In this document: one piece after another, positions 9,664 to 17,890 of the stretch | Layout of the letters: each line of letters opens with the position of its first letter | Position numbering within the stretch: position 1 is the first letter of the stretch | DNA from: Flavobacteriaceae bacterium | GTDB lineage: Bacteria; Bacteroidota; Bacteroidia; Flavobacteriales; Flavobacteriaceae | Assembly: GCA_947491985.1 (NCBI GenBank) | Contig: CANLLR010000007.1 | Coordinates: forward strand, 1 to 64,000 | DNA length: 64,000 nt | Direction: 5' to 3' | The notes under the pieces: model-generated | The model's database searches: none | Told to the model about the DNA's origin: nothing | The model's input: the letters and a program-made list of their open reading frames with translations, nothing else | Translations under genes and position numbers: made by a program

Positions 9664-10260
9664 TTATTGAGTAAAGATTGATAATTGCTTTTCTAGTTCT
9701 ATAATTCCTTTTGGTGTAGCTAAAGCTCTGGTGTGGTATTCGAGCGCTTTGCCTTCTAATTGATAAGCATCACGTTCCAAAAGCGTGTTTTCATTGATGG
9801 AAAAAATAAGTGTGTAATAAAATTTTGCGGCTATAGCAGCATCTGTTTCTGCACGGTACAATCCTTGTTCAATTCCTTTGATGACATTTTGGGTGAAAAT
9901 TTGATTGCAATCTTCAATTTCATTGGCCATCATTCTTTCGTAAATTTCTGGATAATGCTTTTTTAATTGATAGGCTGGAGAATGGTCAAACGATTGGAAC
10001 ATTTCTTTAAACATTTTTCGCATTTCGAAGTTTTCTTCAATTGCATTGTAGTTTTTAGAAATGACTTCGTGCATCAGATTGTGAATTTTTTGATGCACCA
10101 CTTCAGTTCCTTCCTCGATAAGTTTTTCCTTATTGCTAAAATATTTGTAAATTGTTTTTTTAGAAATACACATCTCACACGCAATATCATCCATGGTGAC
10201 ACTCTTGAAACCCAGTTTCAAAAACATGTCGGTTGCTTTTTTGATTATTTTGTCTCTCAT
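9664..10260 (-). CDS. TetR/AcrR family transcriptional regulator
   Basis: A 198-residue repressor-type regulator. The N-terminal helix-turn-helix occupies about residues 15-55 (SVTMDDIACEMCISKKTIYKYFSNKE is read in parts: MDDIA, then CISKKTIYKYF). The rest is a helical ligand-binding and dimerisation domain. As the first gene of the efflux operon it probably represses its own transcription and that of the pump, being released by a pump substrate. A candidate operator overlaps its promoter (10316-10343). The ATG at 10260 begins RDKIIKKATDMF, the usual start of helix 1. Confidence 0.92.
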   Translation of the reverse strand: MRDKIIKKATDMFLKLGFKSVTMDDIACEMCISKKTIYKYFSNKEKLIEEGTEVVHQKIHNLMHEVISKNYNAIEENFEMRKMFKEMFQSFDHSPAYQLKKHYPEIYERMMANEIEDCNQIFTQNVIKGIEQGLYRAETDAAIAAKFYYTLIFSINENTLLERDAYQLEGKALEYHTRALATPKGIIELEKQLSIFTQ

Positions 10261-10303
10261 CGTAAGAATTGATTTTATTTTTAGAAATTGTCAATCTCAA
10301 ATG

Positions 10304-10343
10304 CAAATGTAATACGGAAACTTTGAATACAAAAATAGTTTCC
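10304..10343 (-). promoter_or_regulatory. Promoter and candidate TetR operator of the efflux operon
   Basis: On the minus strand TTG (10330-10332), 18 bp, then TACATTTG (10304-10311) is a good flavobacterial promoter. An inverted repeat with 7-bp arms GGAAACT (10316-10322) and AGTTTCC (10337-10343), spaced by 14 bp, straddles the region between and just upstream of the two boxes, the expected place for an autorepressor operator. The assignment to this TetR protein is inference. Confidence 0.5.
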
Positions 10344-10381
10344 AAAGTATTTACATAAATTTAACATTATGAAAGTTCATG

Positions 10382-10409
10382 TTTCAAGTTTGATTTTTCA
10401 AGTTTTAAG
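10382..10409. repeat. Heptanucleotide repeats (TTTCAAG) upstream of the polyprenyl synthetase gene
   Basis: Four successive heptamers TTTCAAG, TTTGATT, TTTCAAG and TTTTAAG occupy 10382-10409. A partly complementary stretch (ACCTGAAACC, 10446-10455) lies downstream just before the next ATG. It resembles the other heptamer arrays of this window in period and layout but is more degenerate. Confidence 0.5.
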
Positions 10410-10463
10410 TTTTTTTGACTTACTTTGTGGCACTTGAATAGTGTAACCTGAAACCAGTAATTA

Positions 10464-11438
10464 ATGCATTCCATTTACCAATACCAACAGTACATCTCCG
10501 ATTATTTGTTAGCTGAATACGAAACCAAGGAGCCGCAAAATTTGTACAATCCTATTCATTATATTTTAGGACTTGGAGGCAAACGAATGCGACCGGTATT
10601 GACTTTGATGAGTGCTGAGGTTTTTGATGCCGATTATAAAAAAGCATTGCCTGCCGCTTTAGCTGTCGAAGTTTTTCATAACTTTTCACTTGTTCATGAT
10701 GATATTATGGACGACGCGCCATTGCGAAGAGGCAATGAAACTGTTCATGAAAAATGGAACATAAACACCGCCATTTTATCAGGCGATGCCATGCTTATTT
10801 TGGCGTACCAATATTTTGAAAAATACAACACCGAAGTTTTTCGAGCTTTAGCAAAATTGTTTAGCAAAACTGCACTTGAAGTGTGCGAAGGTCAGCAGTA
10901 TGATGTTGATTTTGAAACTCGTGAAGATGTTACGATTCCTGAGTACTTAAAAATGATCGAATATAAAACGGCAGTTTTAGTCGGAGCAGCTATGAAAATG
11001 GGCGCTATTGTAGCCGAAACTTCGCAAGAAAATGCTGATTTAATTTATGATTTCGGACTCAATTTGGGTCTCGCGTTCCAGTTGCAAGACGACTATTTAG
11101 ATGCTTTTGGAAACCCAGAAACCTTCGGAAAGCAAGTGGGCGGCGATATAATTGAAAATAAAAAGACGTATTTGTTTTTAAAAGCAATGGAATTTTCTAA
11201 CGCAAATCAGAAAGAACAATTGTTGCATTTGTTTTCGATTCATCCAAATGATAATGCCGATAAAATAGCAACAGTTAAAGATATTTTTACTGAAACAGGT
11301 GCAGCAAAAGCTACCCAACAAGCCATCCAAGACTACACTTTAAAAGCATTTGCCACGTTGCAAAAAATAAGCATCGACAATGAGAAAAAAGAATTGCTTA
11401 AATCGTTTGGCGAAAATTTAATGGGACGTAAGGTTTAA
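10464..11438 (+). CDS. Polyprenyl synthetase (trans-isoprenyl diphosphate synthase)
   Basis: A 324-residue all-helical enzyme that condenses isopentenyl diphosphate with allylic diphosphates. Both aspartate-rich Mg-binding motifs are present: the first DDIMDD at about residues 84-89, after FHNFSLVH, and the second DDYLDAFG at about residue 210. GGKRMRP near residue 37 binds isopentenyl diphosphate. Product chain length (C15, C20 or longer, for menaquinone side chain) cannot be fixed by eye. It is followed 4 bp later by a small membrane protein gene, suggesting cotranscription. The ATG at 10464 directly precedes the conserved N-terminal helix. Confidence 0.94.
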   Translation: MHSIYQYQQYISDYLLAEYETKEPQNLYNPIHYILGLGGKRMRPVLTLMSAEVFDADYKKALPAALAVEVFHNFSLVHDDIMDDAPLRRGNETVHEKWNINTAILSGDAMLILAYQYFEKYNTEVFRALAKLFSKTALEVCEGQQYDVDFETREDVTIPEYLKMIEYKTAVLVGAAMKMGAIVAETSQENADLIYDFGLNLGLAFQLQDDYLDAFGNPETFGKQVGGDIIENKKTYLFLKAMEFSNANQKEQLLHLFSIHPNDNADKIATVKDIFTETGAAKATQQAIQDYTLKAFATLQKISIDNEKKELLKSFGENLMGRKV

Positions 11439-11442
11439 TGTA

Positions 11443-12168
11443 ATGCGTTTGTTAGCAGCTCTTTTCAACACTTCGCAAGAGAATCATAAGGTTATCTTTT
11501 TGTTGCTATATTTTTTTCCGATTTTTACTGTTTTGGCACTTTGGATAGATTCGGTTGCATTTGCTTCTACTAATTTTGACGGACGAAACTTGACCAATGT
11601 GTTGGCGGTTTTGTATTTTGGAATGTTCTTTATGGCATCTAACGCGTATTTGCGAAAGTTGTTATTTTGTATGGTGTTGCTTTCTTATATTGGCGAACTT
11701 ATTTTTTGTAAAATCTTTGAGATGTACGCGTACCGAACTTCTGACATTCCTATCTATGTGCCTTTTGGTCATTCCATTGTCTATGGTTCTGGATTTATTT
11801 TGGCCGAAACAAATTTTTTTAAAATCCATGAAAAGCTACTTAAAAAAGTTTTTTTCATAACATTTTCATTACTGTTTCTAGTTATTGGATTGGTCTTAAA
11901 CGATGTTTTTTCACTTATTTTTGGAGGGTTATTTTTTGTATTGATGAAGCGAAAAAAATGGGAAAATCTCTATTACGCCATTGCACATTGCGTTATCTTT
12001 ATAGAGTTGGTTGGAACGTATTTTAATTGCTGGACATGGGAACCGAAATCCTTTGGCATTATTCCTACAGTTAATCCGCCTATGGGTGCTGTTTTTTTCT
12101 ATGCTGGTGGCGATGTCATCTTGGCGAAAATAGTAAGCTATTGGAAAAGCAAAGTTGAATTAAGCTAA
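11443..12168 (+). CDS. Conserved hypothetical multi-pass membrane protein
   Basis: A 241-residue, very hydrophobic protein with about seven or eight predicted membrane helices and a conserved-looking C-terminal loop (WTWEPKSFGIIPTVNPPMG, then FFYAGGD). I recognise no named domain. Some features recall small integral membrane enzymes such as the YhhN/TMEM86 group, but I see no diagnostic residues, so I make no functional claim. It begins 4 bp after the polyprenyl synthetase stop and is followed 6 bp later by another small gene; the three probably form one transcript. The Trp/Pro/Gly-rich motif near the C-terminus is the best handle for a profile search. Confidence 0.8.
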   Translation: MRLLAALFNTSQENHKVIFLLLYFFPIFTVLALWIDSVAFASTNFDGRNLTNVLAVLYFGMFFMASNAYLRKLLFCMVLLSYIGELIFCKIFEMYAYRTSDIPIYVPFGHSIVYGSGFILAETNFFKIHEKLLKKVFFITFSLLFLVIGLVLNDVFSLIFGGLFFVLMKRKKWENLYYAIAHCVIFIELVGTYFNCWTWEPKSFGIIPTVNPPMGAVFFYAGGDVILAKIVSYWKSKVELS

Positions 12169-12174
12169 AAATAA

Positions 12175-12528
12175 ATGAATTTTCCTGTTCCACTATCTGC
12201 CGATGAATTGTTACAAACTGCCGAAAAGGAGGAATTGTACCAAAAACTAATAGAACAAATTAACAAAGATTTCAATTTGGCCAATGAAGGTGTCGACATA
12301 CCCAATAGTACTTCCGCTCACGAATTAAAAGTGCAATTGCATGAAAAAATCTACCGATTAATTCAATATAAATTCGCTGAATATTTGAATTTACTTTACA
12401 TTATTGATGTTCCCGAAGATCAGGTTAAAAAATTAGACGGTTCAGATATTTTAGAACTATCCGAACAAGTTGTTTTTTTGTTGTTAAAAAGAGAATGGAT
12501 GAAGGTGTGGTATCGGAATCGATTTTAG
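12175..12528 (+). CDS. Conserved hypothetical protein, 117 aa
   Basis: A small soluble acidic-helical protein with no signal peptide or membrane helix. The sequence is mainly amphipathic helix (ELLQTAEKEELYQKLIEQINKD, read in parts) and ends in a basic tail with WMKVWYRNRF. I do not recognise a family. It starts 6 bp after the preceding membrane-protein gene and so is probably the third gene of that operon. Its stop codon lies inside a TTTAGAAACGC motif that recurs in the following intergenic region. Confidence 0.75.
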   Translation: MNFPVPLSADELLQTAEKEELYQKLIEQINKDFNLANEGVDIPNSTSAHELKVQLHEKIYRLIQYKFAEYLNLLYIIDVPEDQVKKLDGSDILELSEQVVFLLLKREWMKVWYRNRF

Positions 12529-12726
12529 AAACGCTTATCTGAAGAAACGCCTTTGGCTATGGAGACGTTACTCTGAGCTTCACTTTAGAGACGCCTTGCG
12601 GCTTTGAAAAATTCCTCTAGCATAAATAAAATCTCTATTCAAAATCAGAAAAAGTTCTAAAATAGGGCAGCTAAATTCTATAACCCGAAGGACATTTCTA
12701 ACAGTCTAAAGCGCAGCGTCTCTAAA
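12524..12726. repeat. TTTAGARACGC inverted/direct repeat region between convergent genes
   Basis: TTTAGAAACGC (12524-12534) and TTTAGAGACGC (12584-12594) are direct copies, and GCGTCTCTAAA (12716-12726) is the exact inverse of the second. Both convergent genes use the TAG inside this motif as stop codon. The stretch between (12529-12721) holds no gene. Confidence 0.7.
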
Positions 12727-13270
12727 AATACACCCTCACAAAAGGCATCAATGCATCGCCATATACGCCTTTGTCTTCTTGAAACAAAATGTTGTAACGC
12801 GCACCAATAGTCACATTTTCCATGCGATAACCTACGCCTAGAAACAATCCAGTGTTCCAAAAATTATCAGAAATGCCATTGTAAAAAGCGTTATCGGTTT
12901 TCACATCCGCGCGCAATTGTTCTACTTCGACTGATAACTGCACTTGTTCGATGGGATTGAACAATCCGATAACACTAGCACCATACAAATGCGAATTGTA
13001 AAAATCACGTTGCCGCAAATAACTGTATTGCAATCCAGCTCCCACAGCAACGTATTGGTTTACATTATAAATCGCACTTGGAGCTACGGAGATATTAGTA
13101 AAACCCGAGCCAAATCCGAGTCCCAATCCACCTCCAATTTGCACTTTTTGCCAAAAACTACTTTTAGGTTCTGCTTGTGGGTTGTTTTGTGCTTTTGACT
13201 CAAAAGAAGTTCCAAAAATTAAAACGAATAACAAAGGCGTTATTACTTTTTGTAAACAATGCTGCTCCAT
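12722..13270 (-). CDS. Small outer-membrane beta-barrel-like protein
   Basis: A 182-residue exported protein: signal peptide about 1-27 (ending SKAQ), then alternating beta-strand pattern with glycine/aromatic pairs (GGGLGLGFGSGFTNI, YVAVGAGLQYSYL) and a C-terminal strand ending in VYF, as in small outer-membrane barrels. It lies head-to-head with sucA. From memory, flavobacterial homologues beside sucA are often labelled alpha-ketoglutarate decarboxylase; nothing in the sequence supports an enzyme, and that name is probably carried over from the neighbour. A role in the envelope is the most that can be said. Confidence 0.8.
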   Translation of the reverse strand: MEQHCLQKVITPLLFVLIFGTSFESKAQNNPQAEPKSSFWQKVQIGGGLGLGFGSGFTNISVAPSAIYNVNQYVAVGAGLQYSYLRQRDFYNSHLYGASVIGLFNPIEQVQLSVEVEQLRADVKTDNAFYNGISDNFWNTGLFLGVGYRMENVTIGARYNILFQEDKGVYGDALMPFVRVYF

Positions 13271-13313
13271 AATATTAATATCCTAAATTCCTGTTATAAA
13301 AGTATAAAAAACA

Positions 13314-13344
13314 TTGGCAGCTAGCTATAATTATTTTACTTTTG
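13314..13344 (+). promoter_or_regulatory. Probable sucA promoter
   Basis: TTG (13314-13316), a 20-bp spacer and TACTTTTG (13337-13344) fit the flavobacterial consensus TTG-N17-23-TAnnTTTG and lie about 40 bp before the sucA ATG at 13384. Confidence 0.6.
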
Positions 13345-13383
13345 TGTTAATTTTATAGTTACACGATTTCTTACACAAAAAAT

Positions 13384-16158
13384 ATGGATAGGTTTTCCTT
13401 TTTAAACGCAGCACATACTCAATTTTTTGCCGATTTATACGAACAATACACTCAAAATCCAGACAGCGTTGAGCCAAGTTGGAGAGCGTTTTTTCAAGGT
13501 TTCGACTTTGGAATGGAAACGTTTAATGACCAAAATGCAGGTGAGCAATTAGCACAATATACCAGCTCGTTTTCTGATAACGGTCAGGCATCTGAAAAAC
13601 TGCAAAAGGAGTTCAACGTTTTGAAATTAATCGATGGCTACCGTACACGCGGCCACCTTTTTACCGAAACTAATCCCGTTCGGGAAAGAAGAATTTATAC
13701 GCCTGATTTGGCTTTAGCTAATTTCGGACTCTCCGATGCCGATTTAAATACCGTTTTTGATGCAGCCAAAATATTAGGGCATCAGCCAAAAACACTTAAA
13801 GAAATTATAGATCATCTTAAAAATGTATACTGCCAACACATCGGTATCGAATACATGTACATGAGAAAACCAGAGGTTATTCAGTGGATTCAAGACCGAA
13901 TCAACATCAACGATAACCTTCCTAATTTCAACCCAGAGCAAAAAAAGCACATTCTCGGAAAATTAAACGAGGCGGTTTCTTTCGAGAATTTCCTTCATAC
14001 CAAATATGTAGGTCAAAAACGTTTTTCACTCGAAGGTGGCGAAAGTATTATTCCTGCTTTAGATGCTTTAATTGAATCAGCGGCCGAAAAAGGCGTAGAA
14101 CATTTCGTAATGGGAATGGCACACCGTGGTCGTTTGAATATTTTGGCAAACATCTTCGGAAAAGCAACACAAGACATCTTCTCTGAATTTGACGGAAAAG
14201 ATTACGATAAAGAATATTTTGATGGCGATGTGAAATACCATTTGGGTTTAACGTCAGAACGAAAAACTAAATCGGGTAAAAAAATCAACATCAATTTAGC
14301 ACCCAATCCATCGCATTTAGAAACGGTGGGAGCTGTTATTGAAGGAATTGCTCGAGCCAAACAAGATAAATACTTTCCAGATGATTTTTCAAAAGTATTG
14401 CCAATTGCCGTTCACGGTGATGCAGCTGTAGCGGGACAAGGAATTGTATATGAAATTGTGCAAATGGCGCAATTGGATGGCTACAAAACGGGTGGTACAA
14501 TTCATATAGTGATTAACAATCAAGTGGGTTTTACAACCAATTACCAAGATGCGCGTTCTTCTGTATATTGTACCGATGTGGCCAAAGTTACCTTGTCGCC
14601 AGTATTACACGTCAATGCCGACGATACCGAAGCAGTGGTTCATGCCATGTTGTTTGCCTTAGATTTCCGAATGGAATTTGGCCGCGACGTGTTTATCGAT
14701 TTATTAGGCTATAGAAAATACGGTCACAATGAAGGTGACGAACCTCGTTTTACGCAACCTGTTTTATATAAAATCATTGCCAAACATCGCAACCCTAGAG
14801 ATATTTATGCTGAGAAACTAATTACTGATGGAATTGTAGATGCTGCCTATATCAACAAGATAGAAAACGAATACAAAGACAAACTTGACGATAATCTTAC
14901 CGCATCACGTAAGAAAGATTTAACCATCATCACGCCGTTTATGCAAGATGAATGGGACGGATTTGTGCAAGTTTCAGATGACGAAATGTTAAAAAAAGTC
15001 AACACTCAATTCGATAAAAAGAAATTAGGAGAAATTGCAGTTCAAATTGCCACCCTTCCTTCAGATAAAAAATTTATCAGTAAAATTTCGAAGATTGTCA
15101 ACGACCGAAAAACCATGTATGATAACAATATTATCGATTGGGGAACCGCAGAAACATTGGCTTATGGTTCGTTATTGACCGAAGGTTATGATGTTAGAAT
15201 TTCTGGACAAGACGTAGAACGAGGTACATTTTCACACCGTCATGCCGTAGTAAAAGTAGAAGACAGCGAAGAAGAAGTGATTCTGTTGAATTCGCTAAAA
15301 GATAAAAAAGGAAAGTTCAACGTTTTCAATTCGTTCCTTTCTGAATATGGGGTTCTAGGATTTGATTACGGTTACGCCTTAGCCAATCCGAATGCCTTAA
15401 CCATTTGGGAAGCGCAATTTGGTGATTTCTCGAACGGCGCACAAATCATGATTGACCAATACATTTCGTGCGGTGAAGACAAATGGAACAACCAAAACGG
15501 AATTGTTTTATTGTTGCCTCACGGCTACGAAGGGCAAGGAGCTGAACACTCGTCAGCGCGTATGGAACGTTATTTACAACTTTGTGCACGTCATAACATG
15601 TACGTTGCCGATTGTACGACGCCAGCCAATTTCTACCACTTGTTACGTCGTCAAATGAAAACCAAATTTCGCAAACCATTAGTGGTGTTTTCACCAAAAA
15701 GTTTGTTACGTCATCCGTTATGCGTTTCCACGCAAGAGGAATTGTACAATGGTCAATTTCAAGAAACGATTGACGATAACTTAGTAGACAAGAAAAAAGT
15801 AAAAACAGTAGTGTTCTGCACCGGAAAATTCTATTATGATATTGTAGCCGAGCGCGAAAATTTACAACGGAATGACATAGCTTTGGTTCGTATCGAGCAA
15901 TTGTTTCCGTTCCCAACCAAACAATTGGAAGCAATTATTAAAGGATATCCGAACGCCGACGATTTCGTTTGGGCACAAGAAGAGCCAAAAAATATGGGCG
16001 CTTACAGCTTTATGTTGATGAATTTCGATTTGGTAAAATGGCGATTGGCCTCATTAAAAGCGTACGCCGCTCCGGCAGCAGGAAGCCATATGCGTGACCG
16101 TCGTCGTCATGCCGATGCGATTCGAATGGTTTTTGATAAGAATTTATTCAGGAGCTAA
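13384..16158 (+). CDS. sucA: 2-oxoglutarate dehydrogenase E1 component
   Basis: A 924-residue thiamine-diphosphate enzyme that decarboxylates 2-oxoglutarate and passes the succinyl group to the lipoyl arm of SucB in the TCA cycle. The N-terminal segment (FLNAAHTQFFADLYEQY) is the typical docking region of full-length OdhA/SucA. The E1 core shows GMAHRGRLN, the cofactor-binding HGDAAVAGQGIVYE block and NNQVGFTTN. The C-terminal transketolase-like part has the GYEGQGAEHSSAR segment. Length matches the family. sucB follows after 282 bp that contain a dispersed repeat and a short upstream ORF, so coupling to sucB is probable but not tight. The E3 gene is not in the window. Confidence 0.97.
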   Translation: MDRFSFLNAAHTQFFADLYEQYTQNPDSVEPSWRAFFQGFDFGMETFNDQNAGEQLAQYTSSFSDNGQASEKLQKEFNVLKLIDGYRTRGHLFTETNPVRERRIYTPDLALANFGLSDADLNTVFDAAKILGHQPKTLKEIIDHLKNVYCQHIGIEYMYMRKPEVIQWIQDRININDNLPNFNPEQKKHILGKLNEAVSFENFLHTKYVGQKRFSLEGGESIIPALDALIESAAEKGVEHFVMGMAHRGRLNILANIFGKATQDIFSEFDGKDYDKEYFDGDVKYHLGLTSERKTKSGKKININLAPNPSHLETVGAVIEGIARAKQDKYFPDDFSKVLPIAVHGDAAVAGQGIVYEIVQMAQLDGYKTGGTIHIVINNQVGFTTNYQDARSSVYCTDVAKVTLSPVLHVNADDTEAVVHAMLFALDFRMEFGRDVFIDLLGYRKYGHNEGDEPRFTQPVLYKIIAKHRNPRDIYAEKLITDGIVDAAYINKIENEYKDKLDDNLTASRKKDLTIITPFMQDEWDGFVQVSDDEMLKKVNTQFDKKKLGEIAVQIATLPSDKKFISKISKIVNDRKTMYDNNIIDWGTAETLAYGSLLTEGYDVRISGQDVERGTFSHRHAVVKVEDSEEEVILLNSLKDKKGKFNVFNSFLSEYGVLGFDYGYALANPNALTIWEAQFGDFSNGAQIMIDQYISCGEDKWNNQNGIVLLLPHGYEGQGAEHSSARMERYLQLCARHNMYVADCTTPANFYHLLRRQMKTKFRKPLVVFSPKSLLRHPLCVSTQEELYNGQFQETIDDNLVDKKKVKTVVFCTGKFYYDIVAERENLQRNDIALVRIEQLFPFPTKQLEAIIKGYPNADDFVWAQEEPKNMGAYSFMLMNFDLVKWRLASLKAYAAPAAGSHMRDRRRHADAIRMVFDKNLFRS

Positions 16159-16262
16159 TCCCGCTTTCCGTTGCAATCTTTTTCTCGTCAGTTCGAGTTC
16201 GCTTGTAAAGCGAGTATCGAGAACCGAGAAAAAGGATTTTCACTGCAATCAGGGCTAAGGAT
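16159..16262. repeat. Dispersed hairpin repeat (copy 1) in the sucA-sucB gap
   Basis: Begins immediately after the sucA stop. It has an outer stem TTTTTCTCG (16179-16187) / CGAGAAAAA (16225-16233) and an inner stem TCGCTT / AAGCGA, with flanks CCCGCTTTCCGTTGCAATC and GGATTTTCACTGCAATCAG. The same flanks recur in inverse orientation at 17758-17866, and in decayed form at 57754-57842, with different internal stems. Confidence 0.7.
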
Positions 16263-16324
16263 AAACACAAAATAAGACATTTAGATTTTAAAATATAAAA
16301 TTCATCATTTAAAATAAACATACA

Positions 16325-16390
16325 ATGATTTTAGAAATATTTGAAATTAAAAGGAGGACAGCCATTGGCTGTCAGGTACAAATCAAATAG
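16325..16390 (+). CDS. Putative 21-codon upstream ORF before sucB
   Basis: An ATG at 16325 opens a 21-codon reading frame ending at TAG (16388-16390), 50 bp before sucB. Its first 14 bases, ATGATTTTAGAAAT, are identical to the first 14 of sucB, so the sucB start appears to have been duplicated. A perfect 7-bp stem GACAGCC-ATT-GGCTGTC (16357-16373) lies within it. Translation is unproven; it may be a decayed duplicate or a leader peptide. Confidence 0.3.
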   Translation: MILEIFEIKRRTAIGCQVQIK

Positions 16391-16440
16391 TCTAAAGTAA
16401 ACCAAAATTAAATCAATAAGATAAACTAAAATATAGAACT

Positions 16441-17664
16441 ATGATTTTAGAAATGAAGGTTCCGTCTCCAGGCGAATCGATTAAAGAAGTAGAAATCGCA
16501 ACTTGGTTAGTTAAAGACGGCGATTATGTAGAAAAAGACCAAGCCATTGCTGAGGTGGATTCCGACAAAGCGACGTTGGAATTGCCAGCTGAAGCAAGCG
16601 GCATCATCACACTAAAAGCAGAAGAAGGCGATGCAGTTGCTGTTGGTGCTGTAGTGTGTTTGATTGATACAAGTGCTGCTAAACCAGTAGTCGATGCTTC
16701 AGCTTTAGCAAAAGAAGCGGCAAAAGAAGTGGCAAAACCAGTTGCGGAAGCTCCAAAAGTGGAAGCTCCAGCAGTAGCTAAAACGTATGCAGCGCAAACA
16801 CCATCGCCAGCAGCCAAAAAAATATTAGACGAAAAAAGCATACAGCCTACTGACGTTGTAGGAACAGGAAAAGGAGGACGAATCACTAAAGACGATGCGG
16901 TAAATGCAGTGCCGTCGATGGGAACCCCAACGGGTGGCAACCGTGGTTCAGAACGCACCAAATTATCAATGTTGCGTCGTAAAGTTGCCGAAAGATTAGT
17001 GTCGGCGAAAAACGAAACCGCGATGTTGACGACGTTTAATGAAGTCGATATGACTGCGATTTATGCGTTGCGCGAACAATATAAAGAAGAATTTAAAACC
17101 AAACACGGATTGGGATTGGGATTCATGTCGTTCTTTACCAAAGCGGTAACCAGAGCGTTGCAATTGTACCCAGATGTGAATTCGATGATCGATGGTCAAG
17201 AGAAAATCTCATATAATTTCTGTGATATTTCGGTAGCGGTTTCTGGTCCGAAAGGATTGATGGTACCTGTAATGCGAAGCGCAGAAACTTTATCTTTCCG
17301 CGGAGTAGAAGCCGAAATCAAACGTTTGGCGATTCGTGCTCGCGATGGACAAATTACAGTTGATGAAATGACAGGCGGAACGTTTACCATTTCAAATGGA
17401 GGTGTTTTCGGAAGTATGTTATCAACACCAATTATCAATCCACCGCAATCTGGAATTTTAGGCATGCACAATGTAGTAGAAAGAGCTATTGTGAAAAACG
17501 GTCAAATCGTTATTGCTCCCGTAATGTTTGTGGCTTTGTCATACGATCACCGAATCATCGACGGACGCGAGTCGGTTGGATTTTTAGTAGCCGTGAAGGA
17601 GGCCTTAGAAAAACCAGAAGAGTTATTGATGGATGGCAATGTAAAAAGAGCATTGGAATTGTAA
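16441..17664 (+). CDS. sucB: 2-oxoglutarate dehydrogenase E2 (dihydrolipoyl succinyltransferase)
   Basis: A 407-residue E2 core of the TCA-cycle 2-oxoglutarate dehydrogenase complex. The N-terminal lipoyl domain (1-76) carries the lipoylated Lys43 in EVDSDKATLE. An Ala/Pro/Lys-rich linker follows (about 80-118), then the peripheral-subunit-binding domain (about 120-155, PSPAAKKILDE ... GKGGRITKDD), and the catalytic domain with His370 and Asp374 in SYDHRIIDGRE. A single lipoyl domain and this length are usual for SucB. It follows sucA, and a strong terminator follows it. Confidence 0.97.
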   Translation: MILEMKVPSPGESIKEVEIATWLVKDGDYVEKDQAIAEVDSDKATLELPAEASGIITLKAEEGDAVAVGAVVCLIDTSAAKPVVDASALAKEAAKEVAKPVAEAPKVEAPAVAKTYAAQTPSPAAKKILDEKSIQPTDVVGTGKGGRITKDDAVNAVPSMGTPTGGNRGSERTKLSMLRRKVAERLVSAKNETAMLTTFNEVDMTAIYALREQYKEEFKTKHGLGLGFMSFFTKAVTRALQLYPDVNSMIDGQEKISYNFCDISVAVSGPKGLMVPVMRSAETLSFRGVEAEIKRLAIRARDGQITVDEMTGGTFTISNGGVFGSMLSTPIINPPQSGILGMHNVVERAIVKNGQIVIAPVMFVALSYDHRIIDGRESVGFLVAVKEALEKPEELLMDGNVKRALEL

Positions 17665-17686
17665 ATCAAAATCGTTATAAATTAAT

Positions 17687-17716
17687 TCCCGTTTCGATAT
17701 CAGAACGGGATTTTTT
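17687..17716 (+). terminator. Terminator after sucB
   Basis: The stem TCCCGTT (17687-17693) / AACGGGA (17704-17710) is followed by TTTTTT, 22 bp after the sucB stop. Confidence 0.85.
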
Positions 17717-17757
17717 GTTTATTGGCTTCGCCAATTCGCTATGCTCGTGTGTTCGCG

Positions 17758-17866
17758 TGAGGGATAGAGCGAAAATCCTTTTTTTGGTTTGTCATACTGA
17801 GCTTGTCGAAGTACAAACCAAAAAAAGATTGCAGCGAAAGCCCGACGCAAGGAGGAACGACGAAGT
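17758..17866. repeat. Dispersed hairpin repeat (copy 2) upstream of the MFS gene
   Basis: A 14-bp perfect inverted repeat, with arms at 17779-17792 and 17813-17826, encloses a TACTGAGCTTGTCGAAGTA-like core. The outer flanks (GAAAATCC on the left; GATTGCAGCGAAAGCCCG on the right) are the reverse complement of those at 16159-16262. It ends about 25 bp before the MFS start codon. Confidence 0.75.
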
Positions 17867-17890
17867 GACACGCCCACAAAAACAAATACT

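Noticed and set aside
10426..10443. Sigma-54 promoter (TGGCAC...) upstream of the polyprenyl synthetase
   Set aside because: The TGGCAC half is present but no GC-containing -12 element follows at the right spacing.
12678..12860. A 60-codon leftward frame at the end of the barrel gene
   Set aside because: It overlaps the real barrel gene in a different frame and covers the repeat region; composition is not protein-like.
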